Below are positions 34,054-44,176 of a stretch of 64,000 nt of DNA, piece by piece. Location: NCBI RefSeq assembly GCF_014836495.1, contig NZ_JACSQT010000006.1:1-64000 (forward strand), written 5' to 3'. A program made the position numbers and the translations under genes. The stretch's first letter is position 1, and the number at the start of each line of letters is the position of its first letter. Below the pieces are notes generated by a model that had not been told where the DNA came from, did not search any database, and saw nothing but the letters and a program-made list of their open reading frames with translations. Source of the stretch: Cytobacillus stercorigallinarum (GTDB lineage: Bacteria; Bacillota; Bacilli; Bacillales; Cytobacillaceae).

Positions 34054-36327
34054 ATGACAACGGTACATCAACACCCCGATTACAATGAAGAAAGCCAGCG
34101 CCTAGAATATACAAAGAGATATATGGAAGCAGTTATTAAAACGGCAGAAACATCGAAGGATAACTTTCAAGACAATATGAAAGCAGCCTTTCAAGACGTC
34201 GATTCCAGCTTAGGTTATTCATCCTTATTAACGAATGCTCGCTTTTTTGATATGTCAAAAGAAGAACTATCAAGTTTAAAAAAATCCCGTCTCAAACCTT
34301 ATTTTGCAAGAATTGATTTTTCCAGAAATGATCAACCGATGGAAGAAGTCATCTATATTGGGAAAACATCTTTATATTCAAGAGAAAATCAGGATCAATT
34401 AATTGTCGATTGGCGATCACCAATAGCAAATCTTTATTATGAAGGCAGGCTAGGGGATGTTTCGTATGCCTCGAATGGAGAAAACTTCAACGGTGAGCTT
34501 TTATTAAAAAGACAATTTATGATGGAGCGAGGTTACCTGACTGAGATTCGGGATATTGATTTGACAACAAATGATCAATTGCTGCAAGAAACGCTAGCTG
34601 GAAGTTCAAGTAATCGCCTCACAGAAATTGTATCTACTATACAAGAAGAACAAAATAAAGTGATTAGAGCAGATTTGAATAAACCAATCATCGTTCAAGG
34701 CGGGGCTGGAAGTGGTAAAACGACGATTGCTCTACACAGAATTAGTTATTTTATCTTCCAATACAAAGAAAACTTTGAACCTGAGCAATTGATGATTATT
34801 GCCCCAAGTAATTTATTCCTTGATTACATTTCCGAAGCGCTGCCAGAGCTTGGCGTAGAAAATATTAAACAAAAAACGTATGAGGATTATGTGCTGGGAG
34901 CGTTACAAAAGGAAAATATAAAATTGAAAAAAGATGATAAGTTAATTCAATTGTTAGAGAATAATCATCATAAGGAAACCGTTCATGCGCTTCAAATATC
35001 AAAATGGAAGGGATCTAAAATATTCCAAACAATCCTAAATGAATATATGAAAGAAATCTTTCTAACTTTTCATCCGTCTACTGATTTTTATGTTGATAAG
35101 TATCGATTATATAAAAGTGAGCGATTTGTCAAATTATTAGAAGAAGATTTTTATTATTTACCTCTGTATAAGAGACTAAATAAGTTACGATCGATATTAC
35201 AAAATGAAATAAAACATAAAAAGAAGCGGATGCTTGAGAAAATTGAAACGTTTTATGATGACAAAATTGAACGAGCATTATATCAAGCGAAAGATCCTAT
35301 CAAGAGGAAAAGGTATGTATCACAGGCCCTTGATAAAAAAGAAGCGAGATTACAAGAAATGAAAGCGGCAATAAAGACATCGGTTGCTACATATATGAAG
35401 CAATTTCCAAAGAAGAATATTTGGACCTATTATAAAGATCTATTTCAAAACTCACAGCAATTAGTCAAACGCTCGCATAATCAGTTAACACAAGCAGAAG
35501 CAGATTATATAATTCGCTATCAACAAGACTTGTTTAAGAGGCGAACGTATGAAAGAGAAGATTTAGCTTTATTATTGTATTTGCAGGTTCATTTATTTGG
35601 GATTGAAAAAGAATGGAAAGTAAAAAACATAGTCATCGATGAGGCGCAAGATTATACGTTCATGGAACTTCTTTCTCTTAAGAAAGCAGCTGATACCGAT
35701 ATGTTTACATTAGTTGGAGACTTAGCTCAAGGTATTCACTCTTATAGAGGGCTTACATCTTGGGAAGACGTCAAGGCTGAAATTTTCCCTCGAGCTACTT
35801 ATACCGAATTACAGAAAAGTTACCGAACTACTGTTGAAATTATGGAAGCAGCTAATCATTTATTAAGAAAACTGCCGTATACTTTTCCTAAAGTGGAGCC
35901 TGTTGTTAGACATGGAGAGCATCCGCAGTTTATTCAATCAAATGAAGGCAAGCACTATATAAATATCCTAGAGGCTAAATTACTTAAAGTAAAAGGAGAA
36001 GGATATAAAACTTTTGCATTAATTGGGAAAACGATGAACGATTGTATGAAGCTTTATCAACAATTTGAAAAACATGGTAATATGTCGGTTTATTTACTAG
36101 GTGAACATGGACAAATTCCTAAAGAATCAGTCGTCATTGTTCCGGCTTATTTAGCAAAAGGTTTAGAGTTTGACGTAGTATTTATCTTTTCAGTTGATGA
36201 GGTGTTTACCGCAAAAACTCCCTTGGAAATACAGTTGCTATATGTGGCAATGACTAGACCGCTTCATCGTTTATATTTTTATGGGAATAAAAAAACAGAT
36301 TTTTTACTTGAGGAGGATGAAGGATGA
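34054..36327 (+). CDS. helD: RNA polymerase recycling motor HelD (UvrD/Rep-like)
   Basis: A 757-aa superfamily I ATPase that binds RNA polymerase and frees it from stalled complexes. The N-terminal coiled coil (residues 1-50) probes the polymerase secondary channel. Walker A GGAGSGKTT (216-224), Walker B in IVIDEAQDY, GDLAQGIHSYRG and the C-terminal YVAMTRPLHRLYFYG are intact. ATG 34054 is 9 bases after GGAGG. It overlaps the following aldo/keto reductase gene by four bases. B. subtilis has helD (yvgS) close to yvgN, so this pairing is conserved in spirit. Confidence 0.92.
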   Translation: MTTVHQHPDYNEESQRLEYTKRYMEAVIKTAETSKDNFQDNMKAAFQDVDSSLGYSSLLTNARFFDMSKEELSSLKKSRLKPYFARIDFSRNDQPMEEVIYIGKTSLYSRENQDQLIVDWRSPIANLYYEGRLGDVSYASNGENFNGELLLKRQFMMERGYLTEIRDIDLTTNDQLLQETLAGSSSNRLTEIVSTIQEEQNKVIRADLNKPIIVQGGAGSGKTTIALHRISYFIFQYKENFEPEQLMIIAPSNLFLDYISEALPELGVENIKQKTYEDYVLGALQKENIKLKKDDKLIQLLENNHHKETVHALQISKWKGSKIFQTILNEYMKEIFLTFHPSTDFYVDKYRLYKSERFVKLLEEDFYYLPLYKRLNKLRSILQNEIKHKKKRMLEKIETFYDDKIERALYQAKDPIKRKRYVSQALDKKEARLQEMKAAIKTSVATYMKQFPKKNIWTYYKDLFQNSQQLVKRSHNQLTQAEADYIIRYQQDLFKRRTYEREDLALLLYLQVHLFGIEKEWKVKNIVIDEAQDYTFMELLSLKKAADTDMFTLVGDLAQGIHSYRGLTSWEDVKAEIFPRATYTELQKSYRTTVEIMEAANHLLRKLPYTFPKVEPVVRHGEHPQFIQSNEGKHYINILEAKLLKVKGEGYKTFALIGKTMNDCMKLYQQFEKHGNMSVYLLGEHGQIPKESVVIVPAYLAKGLEFDVVFIFSVDEVFTAKTPLEIQLLYVAMTRPLHRLYFYGNKKTDFLLEEDEG

Positions 36328-37142
36328 TAAAAATACCTAATGTAAAATTAGCGAATGGAATCTTGATGCCCCAATTTGGGTTAGGTGTATATAAAGTAGA
36401 AGAAGGGAAGGAAGTGGAAAATGTCGTATGGAATGCGATTCAACTAGGTTATCGCTTAATCGATACCGCAAGCTTCTATGATAATGAAGAAGGCGTAGGT
36501 AAAGCGATAGAACAAAGTGGCATACCTAGAGAAGAGCTGTTTATTACGACAAAAGTTTGGAATGATGATCATGGATATGAGGAGACCATTGCAGCCTTTA
36601 AGAAAAGTTTGAATAAATTACATTTATCTTATATTGATCTATATTTAATACATTGGCCCATGCCAACTAAGTATAAAGATACGTGGCGAGCACTGGAATA
36701 TTTGTATGAAGAAGGCTTAGTAAAGGCAATAGGCGTTAGTAATTTTCACGAACATCACTTAGCAGAAATAAAAAAAGACGCCAAAATAATGCCAATGGTA
36801 AACCAGGTTGAATTGCACCCGCAATTATCCCAACAACCACTTCGTGAGTATTGTAAGAGTAACGATATTCAAGTGGAGGCGTGGGCGCCTATTGCAAGAG
36901 GTAAACTTTCTGAGGAGCCACTTTTCGTTACTCTAAGTGAAAAATATAATAAATCAGTCTCGCAAATTATCTTACGTTGGCATATACAACATCAAGTGGT
37001 CGTTATACCTAAAACAACGAAATTAGAAAGGCTAGAGGAAAATCAAGCTATATTTGATTTTGCTCTGTCTGAAGAGGATATGAGCATGATTGACAAATAT
37101 AATAAAAATAAACGAATGGGTAAAAATCCTGACGATTTGTAA
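36324..37142 (+). CDS. Aldo/keto reductase (YvgN-like)
   Basis: A 272-aa NADPH-dependent carbonyl reductase, TIM barrel. The catalytic tetrad is complete: D47, Y52, K77 and H110 (LIDTASFYDNEEGVGKA, TTKVWN, LIHWPMP). The AKR signature IGVSNFHEHHL and cofactor region VVIPKTTKLERLEEN are present. It starts within the helD stop (ATGA overlap), with GAGGAGGATGAAGG upstream, so it is translationally coupled. B. subtilis YvgN reduces glyoxal and methylglyoxal. Confidence 0.92.
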   Translation: MIKIPNVKLANGILMPQFGLGVYKVEEGKEVENVVWNAIQLGYRLIDTASFYDNEEGVGKAIEQSGIPREELFITTKVWNDDHGYEETIAAFKKSLNKLHLSYIDLYLIHWPMPTKYKDTWRALEYLYEEGLVKAIGVSNFHEHHLAEIKKDAKIMPMVNQVELHPQLSQQPLREYCKSNDIQVEAWAPIARGKLSEEPLFVTLSEKYNKSVSQIILRWHIQHQVVVIPKTTKLERLEENQAIFDFALSEEDMSMIDKYNKNKRMGKNPDDL

Positions 37143-37253
37143 GTGGCATTTCCATATTAGGAAAAAAGTGAATGAATGATTTCTTGAATGCTATCACAAC
37201 CTAAGTGTACATCTAATGAAGATGGAATAGATGTAATGAAGGAGTGAAGAGCA

Positions 37254-37514
37254 TTGTTTAGCTTTTTATGGTCTTTAATTATTGGTGGTCTTATCGGCTG
37301 GGTTGCGAGTTTAATCGCAGGCAGAGATATTCCAGGAGGAGTTATAGGAAATATTATTGCTGGCTTTATCGGAGCTTGGTTAGGGTCTCTTATTTTAGGG
37401 GATTGGGGACCAGTAATCGCAGATTTTGCCATAATTCCAGCAATCATTGGTGCGATTGTACTTGCCTTTGTCGTGAGTTTCATCATGAGATCCATGAGGA
37501 AAACGACAGATTAA
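37254..37514 (+). CDS. GlsB/YeaQ/YmgE-family small membrane protein
   Basis: An 86-aa glycine-rich protein with three membrane helices. The family pattern GGLIGWVASLIAGRDIPGG and GNIIAGFIGAWLG is clear. These proteins are linked to general stress and are often called transglycosylase-associated, with no proven enzyme activity. TTG 37254 is 7 bases after AAGGAGTG. A terminator follows. Confidence 0.9.
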   Translation: MFSFLWSLIIGGLIGWVASLIAGRDIPGGVIGNIIAGFIGAWLGSLILGDWGPVIADFAIIPAIIGAIVLAFVVSFIMRSMRKTTD

Positions 37515-37521
37515 AAAAGTC

Positions 37522-37565
37522 AAAACGAACAGATTCAGAAACTCGAATTTGTTCGTTTTTTTATT
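37522..37565 (+). terminator. Terminator after the GlsB-family gene
   Basis: AAAACGAACA pairs with TGTTCGTTTT with a second inner stem, followed by a T-run. Confidence 0.85.
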
Positions 37566-37589
37566 TTTAAAGTTTTTCCTAATTGACTT

Positions 37590-38501
37590 TTATGGAGATA
37601 TTGAACGGAAGTCTGCTGGTGCCGGGCAAGTAATCTCCTGCTTTTCTTTTGTGAAGGGGTGCTGCCATTCAAGTTTATATGCATGTAATGCTTGTCTAGT
37701 TAGAAGATGATTCCCACCATATAAATGATCCCCAACGAGTGGATGTCCGATATGACTTAAATGGACACGAATTTGATGGGTTCTCCCCGTATCAAGTTGA
37801 CAAGTGATGAGTGAAATATTTCTTTTGCTGTCGTAAGCTTGGACGTCATAAGTCGTTTTAGCATACTGACCTGTAGTTGAGACTCTCCGCTTATTAGAAT
37901 GATGGCGATCCTTACCAATGGGAAATTCAATACTATCATGTTTATTTTTTAATTGTCCATGGACGAGAGCCATATACGTGCGCTTGATTGATCTTTGTGC
38001 AAGTTCTGTATCAAGGATAGCGCCTGCTAAAGAATGTTTGGCAAACAATACTAAGCCAGATGTATCCTTATCTAAACGGTGAATATGGCGGATGTAAGTA
38101 GATTCACCCTGCGTTTGCATATAAAATTTGGCTGCATTTAAAAGGGTGTTTTTTTGAACTAAGTTGTGTGGGTGTGTTTCCATCCCAGCAGGTTTGTTAA
38201 AAATGATTAAATGATCATCCTCGTACTTAACATCTACATCTTTAAAGAAACCATCATTCTCCAGTGTCTCCACTTGATGATCAGCCAAAAGTTTGAATTG
38301 TAACCGATCTCCTTGTATTAGTGGCTTTTCCCATACAATAGGGTGGTTATTCTTTTTTACGCAGTGTTCCATGCGCATTTGATGGGTAAGCTTTTTAGGG
38401 GCGCCCCAAATCTCTCTAAACAATTGCATAGCAGATTGACCCGCCCATTTCTTTGGAATGGTTAATTCAAACCATTCTCCTTTTTTACTTACTGTTACCA
38501 T
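37590..38501 (-). CDS. RluA-family pseudouridine synthase (YhcT-like)
   Basis: A 303-aa enzyme that isomerises uridine to pseudouridine in rRNA or tRNA. The catalytic Asp is D144 in HRLDKDTSG, and FNKPAGMETHP, RTHQIRVHLSHIGHPLVGDHLYG are conserved active-site segments. An N-terminal S4-like part is short. ATG 38501 has GGAAGG upstream. It is divergent from the yhcU gene, its neighbour in B. subtilis as well, which supports yhcT orthology. Target site not assignable. Confidence 0.9.
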   Translation of the reverse strand: MVTVSKKGEWFELTIPKKWAGQSAMQLFREIWGAPKKLTHQMRMEHCVKKNNHPIVWEKPLIQGDRLQFKLLADHQVETLENDGFFKDVDVKYEDDHLIIFNKPAGMETHPHNLVQKNTLLNAAKFYMQTQGESTYIRHIHRLDKDTSGLVLFAKHSLAGAILDTELAQRSIKRTYMALVHGQLKNKHDSIEFPIGKDRHHSNKRRVSTTGQYAKTTYDVQAYDSKRNISLITCQLDTGRTHQIRVHLSHIGHPLVGDHLYGGNHLLTRQALHAYKLEWQHPFTKEKQEITCPAPADFRSISP

Positions 38502-38715
38502 TATTTACTTCCTTCCATTTAAGCATATCAGCTAGTGTTCATTCATATAGATGAAAAGTGTATTTTATCAAGGATTATTCATCCTCTCTTTTAGAAAACA
38601 ATAGTTGCATCAATAGTATATAAAATCATGGTGATAATTACCACCAAGAGGCAAAAGTAGTTTATGCTATTCTATTGGTAATCATGAAGTATTAGTGAAC
38701 AAAGGTGGGTTACTT

Positions 38716-39087
38716 GTGAAAGTAGTTTTTGCGGCAACAACAGAACAAGAGGAGCAAATTGAAGCATTGGTGGATAAAATGTTACATCATGTGTTACCTC
38801 ATTATTTTTCAGAGAAAGAATTACAGACATTTGGTGATATGAATATTTTAAAGCCGACAGAGAAGTGTATGGATACTTTGGGAGATGCTTACTCGGTAAT
38901 GGCTAGTTTACAAACTTTAATGCATCTGCTTGAAAATGAAGGGCTGAAGAAAGAGCATTGTGAGTTATTTAATAGAAATACTGAGATTTTAAATCGATTT
39001 GATATCTCTTTCCCATTTTCCTTTCATCATTTCCTTCCTGAACAAACAAAAGAGTCAATGAATATCGATCAAACATACTTACAGTAA
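38716..39087 (+). CDS. yhcU: YhcU-family protein (DUF5365)
   Basis: A 123-aa acidic, His-containing, mostly helical cytoplasmic protein with no signal or membrane segment. The segment HHVLPHYFSEKELQTFGDM and a long central helix (YSVMASLQTLMHLLENE) are typical. GTG 38716 is 7 bases after AAAGGTGGG; an upstream GTG at 38695 lacks a ribosome site. Neighbours match the B. subtilis yhcT-yhcU order. Function unknown. Confidence 0.78.
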   Translation: MKVVFAATTEQEEQIEALVDKMLHHVLPHYFSEKELQTFGDMNILKPTEKCMDTLGDAYSVMASLQTLMHLLENEGLKKEHCELFNRNTEILNRFDISFPFSFHHFLPEQTKESMNIDQTYLQ

Positions 39088-39114
39088 GAATCAATTTAAA
39101 AGCGTGTAATGAAC

Positions 39115-39152
39115 AAAAAACGACCAAATTCATGATCATTTTGGTCGTTTTT
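39115..39152. terminator. Bidirectional terminator between yhcU and the thioredoxin-like gene
   Basis: AAAACGACCAAA pairs with TTTGGTCGTTTT with A and T runs on both flanks, serving both convergent genes. Confidence 0.92.
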
Positions 39153-39164
39153 CTTTTATTCTTT

Positions 39165-39638
39165 TTATTCTGTTACGTTTTCCTCAAACCAATCTTGAAA
39201 TACAGCTTCTTCTTGGTATCCCGTAATACGAGCAACTTCTTTTCCATCTTCATAATGCACAATAGTTGGTGTTTCAGAAATGCCAAAGTCATTCCAACCT
39301 TGATCGAATTCTAGTAAGTTGTATTGTAATAAGTCAACGCCCATGTCATCGGATAAAGGAGCAACAATTGGAGTTGTTCTTTGGCAGTGAGGGCATGTTG
39401 GACTAAAAAAGTATACAGTAGCTTCGCCGCTTTCATTTAATTGATTGTCTAAATCCTCCGGTAGCACAATGTTGCTATAATTAGGATCATCTAACTGATC
39501 AATCGTTTCTTGCTCTAGATCAGTTGTTCCATAAGGGTTGTCCCCTGATACTTTTTGATCGTTCTGCATTTTTGTTAACAGTGCAACTCCTCCAAAAAGG
39601 ATAATAATGACTGCTAAGAATATGATGATTTTTTTCAT
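39165..39638 (-). CDS. Membrane-anchored thioredoxin-like thiol-disulfide protein
   Basis: A 157-aa extracytoplasmic protein. Residues 3-22 form an uncleaved signal anchor. The active site is CPHC (C82, C85) in VYFFSPTCPHC, and the cis-Pro lies in SETPTIVHY. It starts within the stop of the upstream DsbB-like gene (ATGA overlap), with GGGGGAG 8 bases upstream. The pair forms an oxidation system: the thioredoxin-like protein oxidises or reshuffles exported proteins, and the DsbB-like protein recharges it. BdbA/BdbD-like role inferred. Confidence 0.88.
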   Translation of the reverse strand: MKKIIIFLAVIIILFGGVALLTKMQNDQKVSGDNPYGTTDLEQETIDQLDDPNYSNIVLPEDLDNQLNESGEATVYFFSPTCPHCQRTTPIVAPLSDDMGVDLLQYNLLEFDQGWNDFGISETPTIVHYEDGKEVARITGYQEEAVFQDWFEENVTE

Positions 39639-40081
39639 TTCGTCGTCTCCCCCTTCGTTCTTTTCCATATCATGACACTACAAATAAAAATAATAATAAA
39701 TGCTACCAATGCTAGAAATGGAATGGTAATAAAGCCAAACCAGTTAATATATTGTCCCGTACAAGGAACTCTGCCACATGCTGGAGCGGTTTCAGTTAAA
39801 AAAGAAAGCTTTTGAATCCCGTAATGGTAAATAGAGATGAGTCCTCCAATTCCAGATAAAATCATCGTATAAAAGCTGATTCGAAAGTCTTTTTTAACTA
39901 CTGCTATGCCTAAAATGACAATGAGAGGATACATAAGAATTCTTTGGTACCAGCATAATTCACATGGCTCATACTGTCTAATCTCCGAAAAATATAAACT
40001 GCCGAACACTGCAACGACTGAGGCAGCCCATGCTGTAAACAGTATACTTTCCCTCGCATCCTTCTTTTCTGTTGGTTTCAT
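39635..40081 (-). CDS. bdbC: Disulfide-bond formation protein B (BdbC-like)
   Basis: A 148-aa four-helix membrane protein that passes electrons from its partner oxidase to quinone. Both cysteine pairs are present: C40/C43 (CELC) in the first loop and C102/C107 (CGRVPC) in the second. CWYQRILMYP is a family signature. ATG 40081 has GGGAG 6 bases upstream. The frame extends further upstream without a ribosome site. Confidence 0.92.
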   Translation of the reverse strand: MKPTEKKDARESILFTAWAASVVAVFGSLYFSEIRQYEPCELCWYQRILMYPLIVILGIAVVKKDFRISFYTMILSGIGGLISIYHYGIQKLSFLTETAPACGRVPCTGQYINWFGFITIPFLALVAFIIIFICSVMIWKRTKGETTK

Positions 40082-40238
40082 AACGTTCTCCCTTTTTTCA
40101 TATTTATAGGCGAAATGAAAAATATGTATACTAACGTATTTTAACAAATTATACGTCTCTTTATCGTAAAAATAAACGATGCTTAAAAAAATTCTATAAA
40201 AAGTCATAAAATGCACACAAAATAAGCATAGTTATGTG

Positions 40239-40320
40239 TTGACAAATGAATCTATAGGAAGGCCTTAGACTAAGGTTAGAAATAGGAGAATAGGGGTATA
40301 AGAATTAACAAACGTTTGTT
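40239..40320. promoter_or_regulatory. Regulatory region before yhcX with a 14-base palindrome
   Basis: TTGACA at about 40239 is a likely -35. CCTTAGACTAAGG (40263-40275) is a hyphenated palindrome, and AACAAACGTTTGTT (40307-40320) is a perfect one immediately before the ribosome site. The regulator is not known. Confidence 0.5.
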
Positions 40321-40344
40321 TCAATGAAAATAAGGGGAGTATTT

Positions 40345-41889
40345 ATGAGAAAATTAGATTTAAGTAAATTTGAGAAAAAAATGATTATTAGAAATATGAA
40401 AGACGAAGATATCGATAAAATTATCGCGCTTCAAGAGGTATGTTTTCCTGGAATGGATCCATGGAAGAGAGATCATCTTGAAAGTCATTTAAATATATTT
40501 CCAGAAGGGCAGTTTGTGGCAGAATATGATGGTGAAATCATTGGCTCCTGTTCTAGTTTAATTATTAATTTTGATGAATATGATGATCGCCATACTTGGG
40601 CTGATGTGACAGATGATGGTTATATTACTAATCATAATGATGATGGCTACAATTTGTATGGAATTGAAGTAATGGTTCATCCTGAATATCGTAGAATGAA
40701 GATTGGGCATCGTCTTTATGAGCAAAGAAAGGAGCTAGCTCGGGAGTTAAACCTGAAGAGTATTATTATTGGGGGGCGGATCCCGAATTATCATAAGCAT
40801 GCAAAAGAGATGAGTCCGAGAGAATATGTCAATGAAGTATCACTTCATAAAATATATGATCCTGTTTTATCCTTTCAATTATTAAATGGTTTTACACTGA
40901 TGAGGATAAATCCGAATTACTTACCAGATGATAGGCAATCCAATAAATACGCAACATTAATGGAATGGAATAATGTTGATTATAAATCGACGACGAAAAG
41001 ATTTTATAAAACAAGTTACCCAGTTAGAATTTGTGTCGTACAATATATGATGCGCCAAATTCAGTCATTCGAAGACTTCGCTAGTCAAGTTGAGTATTTT
41101 ACAGATGTTGCGTCAGATGCAGAAGCGGACTTTGCGGTTTTTCCAGAGATATTTACGACGCAATTAATGTCATTTTTGGACGAGAAAGTACCGAGTCTTG
41201 CCATAAGAAAGCTTACTGAGTATACAGAAGAATATATACAATTATTTACTGATTTAGCAGTTAGATATAACATAAATATTATTGGAGGATCTCATTTTGT
41301 AAAAGAAGATGAGGATAAAATTTATAATATAGCCTATTTGTTTAGACGTGACGGTACAATTGAAAAGCAATATAAGCTCCATATTACTCCTAATGAAAGA
41401 AAATGGTGGGGGATATCGCCAGGCGACTCTGTCCGCGTCTTTGATACAGATTGCGGAAAAATAGCGATTCAAATTTGTTATGATATTGAATTCCCAGAAT
41501 TAGCCCGAATAGCAACTGATATGGGGGCAAAAATTATATTCGTTCCTTTTTGTACCGAAGACAGAGAAGGGTATTTACGGGTTCGATACTGTGCACAAGC
41601 TCGTGCAATAGAAAATCAAATTTATACGGCAATATCCGGCACAGTCGGGAATTTACCACAAGCAGAAAATATGGATATACAATATGCACAATCAGCAATA
41701 TTTTCACCTTCAGATTTCGAGTTTCCTAAGGATGGGATTGTGGGAGAAACGAATGCAAATATCGAAATGGTGCAAATTGGAGATGTAGATTTAGAGGTAT
41801 TAAGAAGGAAAAGACAAGACGGAACGGTAAGACATTTAAAAGATAGAAGGCATGATATTTATCAAATTCAATATCGTCATCATAAATAA
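40345..41889 (+). CDS. yhcX: GNAT acetyltransferase / nitrilase-family amidohydrolase fusion (YhcX)
   Basis: A 514-aa two-domain protein. Residues about 12-190 are a GNAT domain (VMVHPEYRRMKIGHRLYE is the acetyl-CoA loop). Residues about 227-500 are a carbon-nitrogen hydrolase with the triad E268 (FAVFPEIF), K344 (EKQYKLHITPNE) and C378 (QICYDIEFPE). The domain order matches B. subtilis YhcX. ATG 40345 has AAGGGGAG upstream. It may link an amide hydrolysis to N-acetylation of the product; the substrate is unproven. Confidence 0.92.
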   Translation: MRKLDLSKFEKKMIIRNMKDEDIDKIIALQEVCFPGMDPWKRDHLESHLNIFPEGQFVAEYDGEIIGSCSSLIINFDEYDDRHTWADVTDDGYITNHNDDGYNLYGIEVMVHPEYRRMKIGHRLYEQRKELARELNLKSIIIGGRIPNYHKHAKEMSPREYVNEVSLHKIYDPVLSFQLLNGFTLMRINPNYLPDDRQSNKYATLMEWNNVDYKSTTKRFYKTSYPVRICVVQYMMRQIQSFEDFASQVEYFTDVASDAEADFAVFPEIFTTQLMSFLDEKVPSLAIRKLTEYTEEYIQLFTDLAVRYNINIIGGSHFVKEDEDKIYNIAYLFRRDGTIEKQYKLHITPNERKWWGISPGDSVRVFDTDCGKIAIQICYDIEFPELARIATDMGAKIIFVPFCTEDREGYLRVRYCAQARAIENQIYTAISGTVGNLPQAENMDIQYAQSAIFSPSDFEFPKDGIVGETNANIEMVQIGDVDLEVLRRKRQDGTVRHLKDRRHDIYQIQYRHHK

Positions 41890-41910
41890 ATCTATGGACA
41901 GTATCCTTTT

Positions 41911-41944
41911 CACGAACAAATTTATTTGTTCGTGTTCTTTTTGG
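41911..41944 (+). terminator. Terminator after yhcX
   Basis: CACGAACAAA pairs perfectly with TTTGTTCGTG, followed by TTCTTTTT. Confidence 0.9.
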
Positions 41945-42118
41945 GAGGATTATTCATTGGGGCTCTTGGGATTATCCATCTAATGAAATGGAAATTGCAT
42001 TAATTTATTGAAAATTTTATAAAAATCAACTATTTTTAATAAGAGAGAATAGCTTACAAAATGGATTAATTTAGTCGATAATGGAATGAGGTATTTAACT
42101 AGGGGGGAAATAAATACG

Positions 42119-43864
42119 ATGGATTGGAAAAGCAATGTCGATAGATGGAATACATATTCACAATTGACGACTGAAATGAAAGAAGAATTAATTCAATTAA
42201 ATGACAATGAAAACCATCTAGAAGATGCGTTTTATAAAAACCTCGAGTTCGGAACTGGTGGGATGAGAGGCGAGATTGGTGTAGGCACAAATAGAATGAA
42301 TATATATACCGTTAGAAAAGCCTCTTACGGTTTAGCCAAATACATAATTGAAAAAGGACAGGAAGCAAAAGTAAGAGGTGTTGTGATTGCTTATGATTCA
42401 AGACATATGTCACCAGAATTTGCTTTAGAAGCGGCAAAAACGCTTGCTTCAAATGATATTCAAACATATATTTTTGATGAGCTAAGACCCACACCGGAGC
42501 TTTCGTTTGCTGTAAGATATTTGCATGCATATGCTGGTATTGTTATTACAGCTAGTCATAATCCAAGAGAATACAATGGCTTCAAAGTATATGGACCAGA
42601 CGGAGCACAATTGATTCCAGAGGATGCTGATACGGTTATTGCAAAAGTAAATGAAATTGAAAACGAGTTACTTATTGAAGTAGAAGAAGAATCAATCTTA
42701 AGAGAAAGAGAACTGATTGTTACAATTGGCTCAGCTATTGATCGGGCTTATGTTCAAAAGTTGCAGACAATTTCTGAAGACCGTTCGATAGGTGAAAGAA
42801 CGGATCTTACTATCGTATTTTCTCCACTACATGGCACAGGCAATAAGCCGGTTAGAGAAGGTCTTGCAAGCTTGAATTATAAGCATGTTCATATTGTAGA
42901 GGAACAAGAAAAACCCGATGGTGATTTTCCAACAGTAGACAGCCCTAATCCGGAAGAAAGGTCTGCATTTAAGTTAGCTATAAAAAAAGGCAAAGAGGTA
43001 GATGCGGATTTACTTATTGCTACTGACCCTGATGCCGATAGACTAGGTATAGCAGTTAAAAATGACAAGAATGAATATGAGCTTCTGACAGGCAATCAGA
43101 CAGGTGCTTTAATCCTTTACTATATGCTGTCACAAAAGAAGGATAAAGATAGCATTCCGGCAAATGGAATTGTACTGAAAACAATTGTTACTTCAGAACT
43201 TGGAAGTGAAATTGCCGCTTCGTTTGGTTTAACAACAATAGATGTACTCACAGGTTTCAAATTTATTGCTGAGAGAATTAAAGAATATGAAACAACAGGT
43301 GAGTATAAATTCCTTTTTGGTTATGAAGAAAGCTATGGTTATTTGATTGGTGATTTTGCTAGAGATAAAGATGCTGTTCAAGCCGCATTATTAATTGCTG
43401 AAGCCGCAGCTTTTTATAAAGAAAAGGGCCAAACACTATATGATGTATTAATGATGATTTATGAAAAGTATGGCTATTTTCGCGAAGGATTAAAGTCGAT
43501 CACTTTAAAAGGCCAATCAGGTACAAAAACAATTGCAAACATACTTTCCAAGTTTAGAAATACATCTTCAATGGATATAGAAGGTCTTAGTCATATCGCG
43601 ACAGAAGATTATTTAACAAGTATTCGCACGGATAGTAATCGTAATTTTTCGGATATCCATCTTCCGAAATCTAATGTATTAAAATATTTCTTCGCAGATG
43701 GTACTTGGATTTGTTTGCGCCCATCAGGAACGGAACCAAAAATTAAATTTTACTTTGGTGTGAAAAGCGAATCATTAAGCTTGAGTCAAGAAAAGCTTGA
43801 CCATGTTCAAATGGAATTAATGAAGAAAGTGGATCAATTGATGCAAGAGGAATTAAAAAACTAA
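42119..43864 (+). CDS. pgcA: Alpha-phosphoglucomutase PgcA (YhxB)
   Basis: A 581-aa phosphohexomutase interconverting glucose-6- and glucose-1-phosphate, supplying UDP-glucose for teichoic-acid glucosylation and glycolipids. The phosphoserine is S146 in [11 protein letters not shown]. The Mg loop DPDADRLG, sugar loop GYEESYGYL and phosphate loop [12 protein letters not shown] are all present. ATG 42119 has AGGGGGG about 11 bases upstream. In B. subtilis the gene also lies between yhcX and yhcY. Confidence 0.95.
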   Translation: MDWKSNVDRWNTYSQLTTEMKEELIQLNDNENHLEDAFYKNLEFGTGGMRGEIGVGTNRMNIYTVRKASYGLAKYIIEKGQEAKVRGVVIAYDSRHMSPEFALEAAKTLASNDIQTYIFDELRPTPELSFAVRYLHAYAGIVITASHNPREYNGFKVYGPDGAQLIPEDADTVIAKVNEIENELLIEVEEESILRERELIVTIGSAIDRAYVQKLQTISEDRSIGERTDLTIVFSPLHGTGNKPVREGLASLNYKHVHIVEEQEKPDGDFPTVDSPNPEERSAFKLAIKKGKEVDADLLIATDPDADRLGIAVKNDKNEYELLTGNQTGALILYYMLSQKKDKDSIPANGIVLKTIVTSELGSEIAASFGLTTIDVLTGFKFIAERIKEYETTGEYKFLFGYEESYGYLIGDFARDKDAVQAALLIAEAAAFYKEKGQTLYDVLMMIYEKYGYFREGLKSITLKGQSGTKTIANILSKFRNTSSMDIEGLSHIATEDYLTSIRTDSNRNFSDIHLPKSNVLKYFFADGTWICLRPSGTEPKIKFYFGVKSESLSLSQEKLDHVQMELMKKVDQLMQEELKN

Positions 43865-43879
43865 ATGAAAGCAAAAAAT

Positions 43880-43935
43880 TCGAACATCATTCCAATCTAT
43901 GTAAAGGATGCGAATGATGTTCGGCTTTTTTTTAA
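43880..43935 (+). terminator. Terminator after pgcA
   Basis: CGAACATCATTC pairs with GAATGATGTTCG and is followed by CTTTTTTTT. The rest of the gap up to 44176 holds the yhcY promoter region and no gene that I can see. Confidence 0.9.
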
Positions 43936-44176
43936 TTAAGTAAGGTAGCCAACATCATCCTTTGAACCGCGTAAAGTAGATTTGCATGCAGATCAGAAGA
44001 AAAACGTGTTTGAGCGCTTTGTGAAAGGATTACTGAATATTCACAAATTTATAGTTGGAAACAGTAATCGAACAGGCTTGATACATAAGACTTTAGACTG
44101 AGATATATTCATTGTTGCGAATGAAGATTATTGCATCAATACTCATTATAATCATTATAAAGAGAGGGTTTAGCGA

